Positions 58,520 to 64,000 of a stretch of DNA of 64,000 nt are shown here, piece by piece. Made by a program: the position numbers and the translations under genes. Source of the stretch: Cynocephalus volans. Its lineage: Eukaryota; Chordata; Mammalia; Dermoptera; Cynocephalidae. Numbering within the stretch: position 1 is the stretch's first letter; every line of letters begins with the position of its first letter. The notes below the pieces were generated by a model. That model had not been told where the DNA came from. It made no database searches and saw only the letters and a program-made list of their open reading frames with translations. The stretch spans positions 41,890,407-41,954,406 of the forward strand of contig NC_084463.1 in assembly GCF_027409185.1 (NCBI RefSeq). Direction: 5' to 3'.

Positions 58520-61500
58520 ATAGGCCATCACTTTTGTTTGTCTTCTCTGATGCTTACTCAGGTGTGATTTGTAGGGAAAAGTATTTTCACATACATTAAA
58601 TCCATTGGTCTTTTCCTATGTGAATTTTCTCATGTCTACTGACATGTGACTTGCGGTATAAGATTTTCTACATGTGTTACATTCATATGACTTCTCACCT
58701 ATGTGAATTCTCTGATGTGTACTGAGGTTTGACTTACAGTGAAAGGTATTTCCACACTCACATTCATTTCTTATCTGTGAATTTTCTTATGTCTATTGAG
58801 ATGTGATTTATAGTAGAAAAATTTTCTACATTTCTTACATTCATATGGTTTCTCACCTGTGTGAGTTCTCTGATGTACACTGAGATTTGACTTACAGGGA
58901 AAGGTTTTTCCACACTCATTACATTCATAGCGACTTTCTTCAGTGTGAATTCTCTTATGTCTATTGAGATGTGATTTGTAGAAAAAAGATTTACTACATT
59001 CCTTACAGTCATAGGGCTTCTCCCCTGTATGGATTCTCCGATGTGTACTGAGGATTGACTTATGGTGAAAGGCTTTTCCACACTCATTACATTCATAGGG
59101 CTTCTCCCCTGTATGAATTCTCTGATGTATACTAAGGACTGACTTCAGGGGAAAGGTTTTTCCACACTCATTACATTCATAAGGCTTCTCCTTTGTGTGA
59201 ATTACCTGATGCATGCTAAGGTTTGACTTCTGGTAAAAGGTTTTTCCACACTCATTGCATTTATAGGGCCTTTCACCTGTGTGAATTCTCTTATGTCTAT
59301 TGAGATGTGATTTATAGAAGTAAGATTTTCTACATTCCTTACATTCATACAGTTTCTCACCTGTGTGAGTTCTCTGATGTGCACAGAGGTTTGACTTACA
59401 GGGAAAGGTTTTTCCACACTCATTACATTCATAGCGACTTTCTTCAGTGTGAATTCTCTTATGTCTATTGAGATGTGATTTGTAGAAGAAAGATTTACTA
59501 CATACCTTACATTCATATGGTTTCTCACCTGTGTGGATTCTCCGATGTGTACTGAGGATTGACTTCCGGTGAAAGGCTTTTCCACACTCATTACATTCAT
59601 AGGGCTTCTCCCCTGTATGGATTCTCTGATGTGTACTGAGGATTGACTTATGGTGAAAGGTTTTTCCGCATTCATTACATTCATAGGGCTTCTCCCCTGT
59701 ATGAATTCTCTGATGTATACTAAGGACTGACTTCAGGGGAAAGGTTTTTCCACACTCATTACATTCATAAGGCTTCTCCTTTGTGTGAATTACCTGATGC
59801 ATGCTAAGGTTTGACTTCTGGTAAAAGGTTTTTCCACACTCATTGCATTTATAGGGCCTTTCACCTGTGTGAATTCTCTGATGCCTGCTGAGGTGTGACT
59901 TATAGTAAAAGGTTTTTCCACACTCACTACATTTATAGGGCCTTTCCCCTGTGTGAATTCTCTGATGCTTGCTGAGGTCTGACTTCCGGTAAAAGGTTTT
60001 TCCACACTCATTACATTCATAGCGACTTTCTCCAGTGTGAATTCTCTTAGGTCTATTGAGGTGTGATTTGTAGAAAAAAGATTTACCACGTTCCTTACAG
60101 TCATATGGTTTCTCACCTGTGTGGATTCTCTGATGTGTACTGAGGACTGACCTCCGGTGAAAGGCTTTTCCACACTCATTACATTCATAGGGCTTCTCCC
60201 CTGTATGAATTCTCTGATGTATACTAAGGATTGACTTCAGGAGAAAGGTTTTTCCACACTCATTACATTCATAAGGCTTCTCCTTTGTGTGAATTACCTG
60301 ATGCATGCTAAGGTTTGACTTCTGGTAAAAGGTTTTTCCACACTCATTGCATTTATAGGGCCTTTCACCTGTGTGAATTCTCTGATGCCTGCTGAGGTGT
60401 GACTTATAGTAAAAGGTTTTTCCACACTCACTACATTTATAGGGCCTTTCCCCTGTGTGAATTCTCTGATGCTTGCTGAGGTCTGACTTCCGGTGAAAGG
60501 CTTTTCCACACTCATTACATTCATAGAGCTTCCCCCTTATATGAATTCTCTGATGTATACTAAGGACTGACTTCAGGGAAAAGGCTTTTCCGCACTGATT
60601 ACACTCATAGGGCTTCTCATTTGTGTGAATTACCTGATGCATACTGAGGATTGACTTCTGGTGAAAGGTTTTTCCGCACTCATTGCATTTATAGGGGCTT
60701 TCACCTGAGTGAATTCTCTTATGTCTATTGAGATGTGATTTATAGAAGTAAGATTTTCTACATTCCTTACATTCATAGTTTCTCACCTGTGTGAGTTCTC
60801 TGATGTGCACAGAGGTTTGACTTACAAGGAAAGGTTTTTCCACACTCATTACATTCATAGCGACTTTCTCCAGTGTGAATTCTCTTATGTCTATTGAGGT
60901 GTGATTTGTAAAAGAAAGATTTACTACATACCTTACATTCATATGGTTTCTCATCTGTGTGGATTCTCCGATGTGTACTGAGGATTGACTTCCGGTGAAA
61001 GGCTTTTCCACACTCATTACATTCATAGGGCTTCTCCCCTGTATGAATTCTCTGATGTATACTAAGGAGTGACTTCAGGGGAAAGGTTTTTCCACACTCA
61101 TTACATTCATAAGGCTTCTCCTTTGTGTGAATTACCTGATGCATGCTAAGGTTTGACTTCTGGTAAAAGGTTTTTCCACACTCATTGCATTTATAGGGCC
61201 TTTCACCTGTGTGAATTCTCTGATGCCTGCTGAGGTGTGACTTATAGTAAAAGGTTTTTCCACACTCACTACATTTATAGGGCCTTTCCCCTGTGTGAAT
61301 TCTCTGATGCTTGCTGAGGTCTGACTTCCGGTAAAAGGTTTTTCCACACTCATCACATTCATAGGACCTCTCCCCTGCATAAATTCTCTTATGTCTATGG
61401 TGGGCTGAGTTGTGGGAAAAAGATTTCCTACATTCAGTACATTCATATGGTTTGGCACCTGTGTAAGTTCTCTGACGACTTCTGAAGAGTGAGTTCTGGT

Positions 61501-62211
61501 GAAAAGTTTTTCCACAGTCATTACATGTATAAAGCTTCTCCCCTGTATGTGTCCATTTGTGGACTGTAAGAGATAACTTCTTCATGAAGGATTTATCATA
61601 TTCTTTACATTTGTAGGATTTTTCTGCTGTGTGTATTTGCTGATGTTTAGTGAGTTCAGACTTTTTATAGAATACTTTCCCACATACATCACATTGAAAT
61701 GTTTTCCTCAATACCTGAGTTATCTCTTGGTCAAGGAGAGCTGAGTTATAAAAGGCTTTCCCACATTCATTGTATTTACAGGTAGTTTCTCCCAAATGAA
61801 GCTTCTTATGTGCCAATAATATTGGCTCTGTGTTGAAGGCTTTCCCTGGTTTACTATATTCAAAAGGGTACTGCCCAACTTGAATCTTGTTATTCTGACT
61901 AAGATGCTCACAATGTGTGTGGGATTTCCCAGTTTTATTTTGGTCATCAGGTGTCTCTCCAGCATGCGTCTTATCAGGATTTCTAGGAGGAAGTGCATAC
62001 TTACATACATTAAACTTCTCAATGTTAATTTCTGAAGAGTTTTCACTGTTTATAATCAGATTTGAAGTACAGTTTGAGCTCAAATTAAATGTTTTTTCCA
62101 ACTTAACTCTCTCCTCAGTTGATGTTTTGCTGTCGGTGATTAAAACTTGCCACAAGTATTTACTGTGATTTTCTTGACTTTTCTCAATTTGATTATTGAC
62201 TATATGGAGAT
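58520..62211 (-). pseudogene. KRAB-type C2H2 zinc-finger gene, last exon, frameshifted
   Basis: This is the final exon of a DNA-binding repressor of the KRAB-ZNF family, which usually recruits TRIM28 to chosen DNA sites, often transposons. A splice acceptor (TTTTTTTCTCATTTTAG) opens the exon at 62211. The linker ([20 protein letters not shown]) is of the ZNF717-like kind. About 36 fingers follow at 84-bp spacing with TGE(K/R)PY linkers. Fingers 1-5 are partly degenerate. Finger 12 ends at HTGEKL and then meets a stop, because two bases are missing near 60777. Fingers 13-36 are open in another frame to 58771, where a further frame change is followed by about three degenerate fingers. Finger 21 lacks a Cys and a His. 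The KRAB exons are not seen and would lie beyond 64000. A sequencing error at 60777 remains possible, so the gene could be alive. Confidence 0.88.
60773..60781 (-). other. 2-bp frameshift in the finger array
   Basis: The sister copy at 59346-59373 reads cattcatacagtttctcacc, but here it reads cattcatagtttctcacc. The distance between equivalent points of repeated blocks (61139 and 60301) is 838, not 840, which independently shows a loss of two bases. Confidence 0.9.
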
Positions 62212-62229
62212 CTAAAATGAGAAAAAAAT
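62212..62229 (-). other. Splice acceptor of the zinc-finger exon
   Basis: A pyrimidine tract ending in AG (62213-62212) precedes the linker. The exon begins with the last two bases of an Asp codon. The open frame that runs on to 62272 is intron. Confidence 0.8.
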
Positions 62230-63744
62230 CCATACCCATAAACCAACATAAGCATTGTCTATGAATGCACATGCAAAGATAAAAATGTTTCTTCCTATCC
62301 TAAAAATTTTTTAAATGAGTATTAGTTTTATAGGTTATATTAATATGTTTTCTAATGTTTAGTCATCTTTTCCTTTGCTTCTTTATTCATTTTTTATTCG
62401 CAAGAAAATATTTAGTAAAAATGTTCACCCACTGCTTAGTTGTAGTTTTCAAACAAGTGCTTATCATCAGCCAACTGTTTGCCCTGTTCTTTTTTATTTG
62501 CTTTATTCTTACAGCAACAGTGGGTGTCTTGTACTGCTTTTATTATTCCTATTGCACTCTGAAGGTGGCAAGGTTTTCTTGGATTATCTTCTTTAAGGTT
62601 CAGGAGCAAGCCAATTCTTTGTCCCTTAAATAAGGAATATGGTTTAGCTTCAGGATATTGCACCTACGTTTGTTTAGTGTTCACTCTTCTTTTGGAAAGA
62701 GCTATAAGCATATGGGGAGATTTCAAATTTTAAAAAATTCCCCACATTAGAAGAAGACAGCTTCATAAAAATTACTCATTTAAACTCACTTCCTATGCTC
62801 CTCAGAAATCTCCAGTCTTCCACCATCGGCAACCCCTTTTGGCTCGTCTAAAAGTTTTGGTTCTGCAACACAGGCTTTCTCTACCATTGCTGCAAAATGC
62901 TATTCTACCCCCCCTAAGATTAACTGGCACCCCCCTCCCCAATTTCTGTTGCACACACTTATCCTTTATAATTCACTGCTTCTGAAAGCATTTGTTCTAT
63001 ACATTGGAGTTTCATGTGTCTCCTAATTTCATAGAAAATAATGTCTTTGGCACATATTTTATTTCCTTTGTTGTTTTAAAATGATTTTAACAAGGAGAGA
63101 AAAATGCTAGTTTCAAACTACTCCCCAAAAGAAGTCTGAGCCCTCAACATAAAACTTTTGGTTCACTTGAACCTGGAACCCAGAATCTCCAGGTTCTCCT
63201 CCCAAGTCCATGACTAACACTTTCTATGCTCCTATGCTGGGTCTGCCTTAGCTTTATAATTTCTGATATGGCAGTACACAAGGCTCACCTCTAGAACTTT
63301 TTTCTTTTTCTTATCTACTCCCTAGGTGACTTCCTCTATAAGCATGACTTTTAAAATCAGCTTTAAGCCACTGATTTACAAGTGTGTACCTCCAAGAATG
63401 ATGTCCACTCTCAAATTGACATTTTATATTCATCTATATATTATATGTCAAATTTTTGAAAAGAGTTAAGTCAAACTGACAGTATGTAAAAGTTAAGCAC
63501 TCAATAATCTTCCTTCTCCAAACATATTTTCTAAACCTCCCACTCTGGTTCAATATTCCTCATGATTCTAATATAACTACTTAACATACATACACACACA
63601 CACATTTCTCTCTCATCAGAATGTAAACTGTATGAAAGAGGGATGTTATTTTATTAATTTTTGTTGTAAATACAACTATACAATAAAAAGTGCTTAAAAT
63701 GTCCTCAAGATGTGGTTAAAAAATAAGTGTATGAATAAATGTCT
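62230..63744 (-). other. Intron of the zinc-finger gene
   Basis: AT-rich. I searched the minus strand for a KRAB A or B box and saw none. A (CA)n run lies at 63588-63604. Confidence 0.6.
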
Positions 63745-64000
63745 GTGCTATAGTTCAAGTACCGCCCCTCGCCCCTGAAGTTCATATTGAAGCTTCATCA
63801 TCATTGTGACAGTGCTGAGTGTGAAAAATCCAACTGTGGTATTTGAAAGGTGAGGCCTTTGTGAGGTGATTAAATAGTAAGGGCTCTGCCCCCATAAGAG
63901 GATTAATATATGGACTAATAAAAGCCCATGGATTAATGGGCTTGTGGTTTAATGGGGATTATCGGGTATTAGACTGGTGGCTTTATAAGAAGAGAAAGAA
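63745..64000 (+). mobile_element. MaLR-type LTR, cut by the window edge
   Basis: 'aaaggtgaggcctttgtgag' near 63847 and 'gactggtggctttataagaa' near 63972 are MST/MLT-type LTR text in plus orientation. Confidence 0.55.

Noticed and set aside
59202-59684. Long extra open frames inside the finger array (several of 76-160 codons starting MNVM)
   Set aside because: They are the shifted frame of the finger repeats and repeat with the same 84-bp period.
58771-62211. 84-bp periodic array as satellite DNA
   Set aside because: Each unit translates to a C2H2 finger with TGEKPY-type linker, so the periodicity is protein-coding.
62212-62272. Start of the zinc-finger protein at the ATG near 62272
   Set aside because: The stretch before 62211 is a pyrimidine-rich splice acceptor; the frame there is intron read-through, and KRAB-ZNF proteins start in an upstream exon.
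1-64000. A novel defence or other undescribed multi-gene system
   Set aside because: No cluster of unknown intact genes exists here; the content is explained by retroelements, a zinc-finger exon and obscurin remnants.

Overview
The window is nuclear DNA of a placental mammal. It is rich in L1, LTR and SINE copies and carries a KRAB-type C2H2 zinc-finger exon, exon pieces of the giant muscle gene obscurin, and two near-complete proviruses. The SINEs are built from one or two tRNA-Ile-like units with box A and box B promoters. Such SINEs are known from colugos (CYN type) and from some bats (Rhin-1 type). I lean to a colugo, but the species is an inference. No intact, clearly functional protein gene lies wholly inside the window.

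Layout. 1-2267: L1 pieces and a solo LTR. 2268-6413: a minus-strand betaretrovirus-like provirus (called A here) with 6-bp target-site duplications, a lysine-tRNA primer site, decayed gag, no pro-pol, and an env remnant of the type-D kind. 6408-9050: L1 3' end, a 40-bp tailless SINE and an old repeat. 9380-9614: an orphan KRAB-ZNF first exon with promoter on the plus strand. 9900-15017: repeats, one dimeric SINE and minus-strand L1. 15018-24756: a full-length 9.7-kb class I provirus (B) on the minus strand, with two LTRs of about 745 bp and 4-bp duplications, inserted into that L1. Its gag, pro, pol and env are all recognisable but broken.

25-31 kb holds old repeats and one unrecognised ORF. 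31.4-34.4 kb, minus strand, holds decayed obscurin exons: immunoglobulin domains 1-4 from the amino end sit directly beside domains from far along the protein. A 23-bp minisatellite lies at the point where dozens of domains are missing. 34.6-39.3 kb is GC-rich with no gene seen. 39.3-57 kb is L1 in both orientations (one copy with a twin-priming inversion), MST/THE1-like LTRs, Tigger-like MITEs and single-copy DNA.

58.5-62.2 kb, minus strand, is the last exon of a KRAB zinc-finger gene with about 36 fingers built from repeated multi-finger blocks. A 2-bp deletion breaks the frame after finger 12 and a second frame break follows finger 36. Its KRAB exons would lie beyond 64 kb. The zinc-finger exon and the two proviruses share a region, but nothing in the sequence shows that one controls the other.
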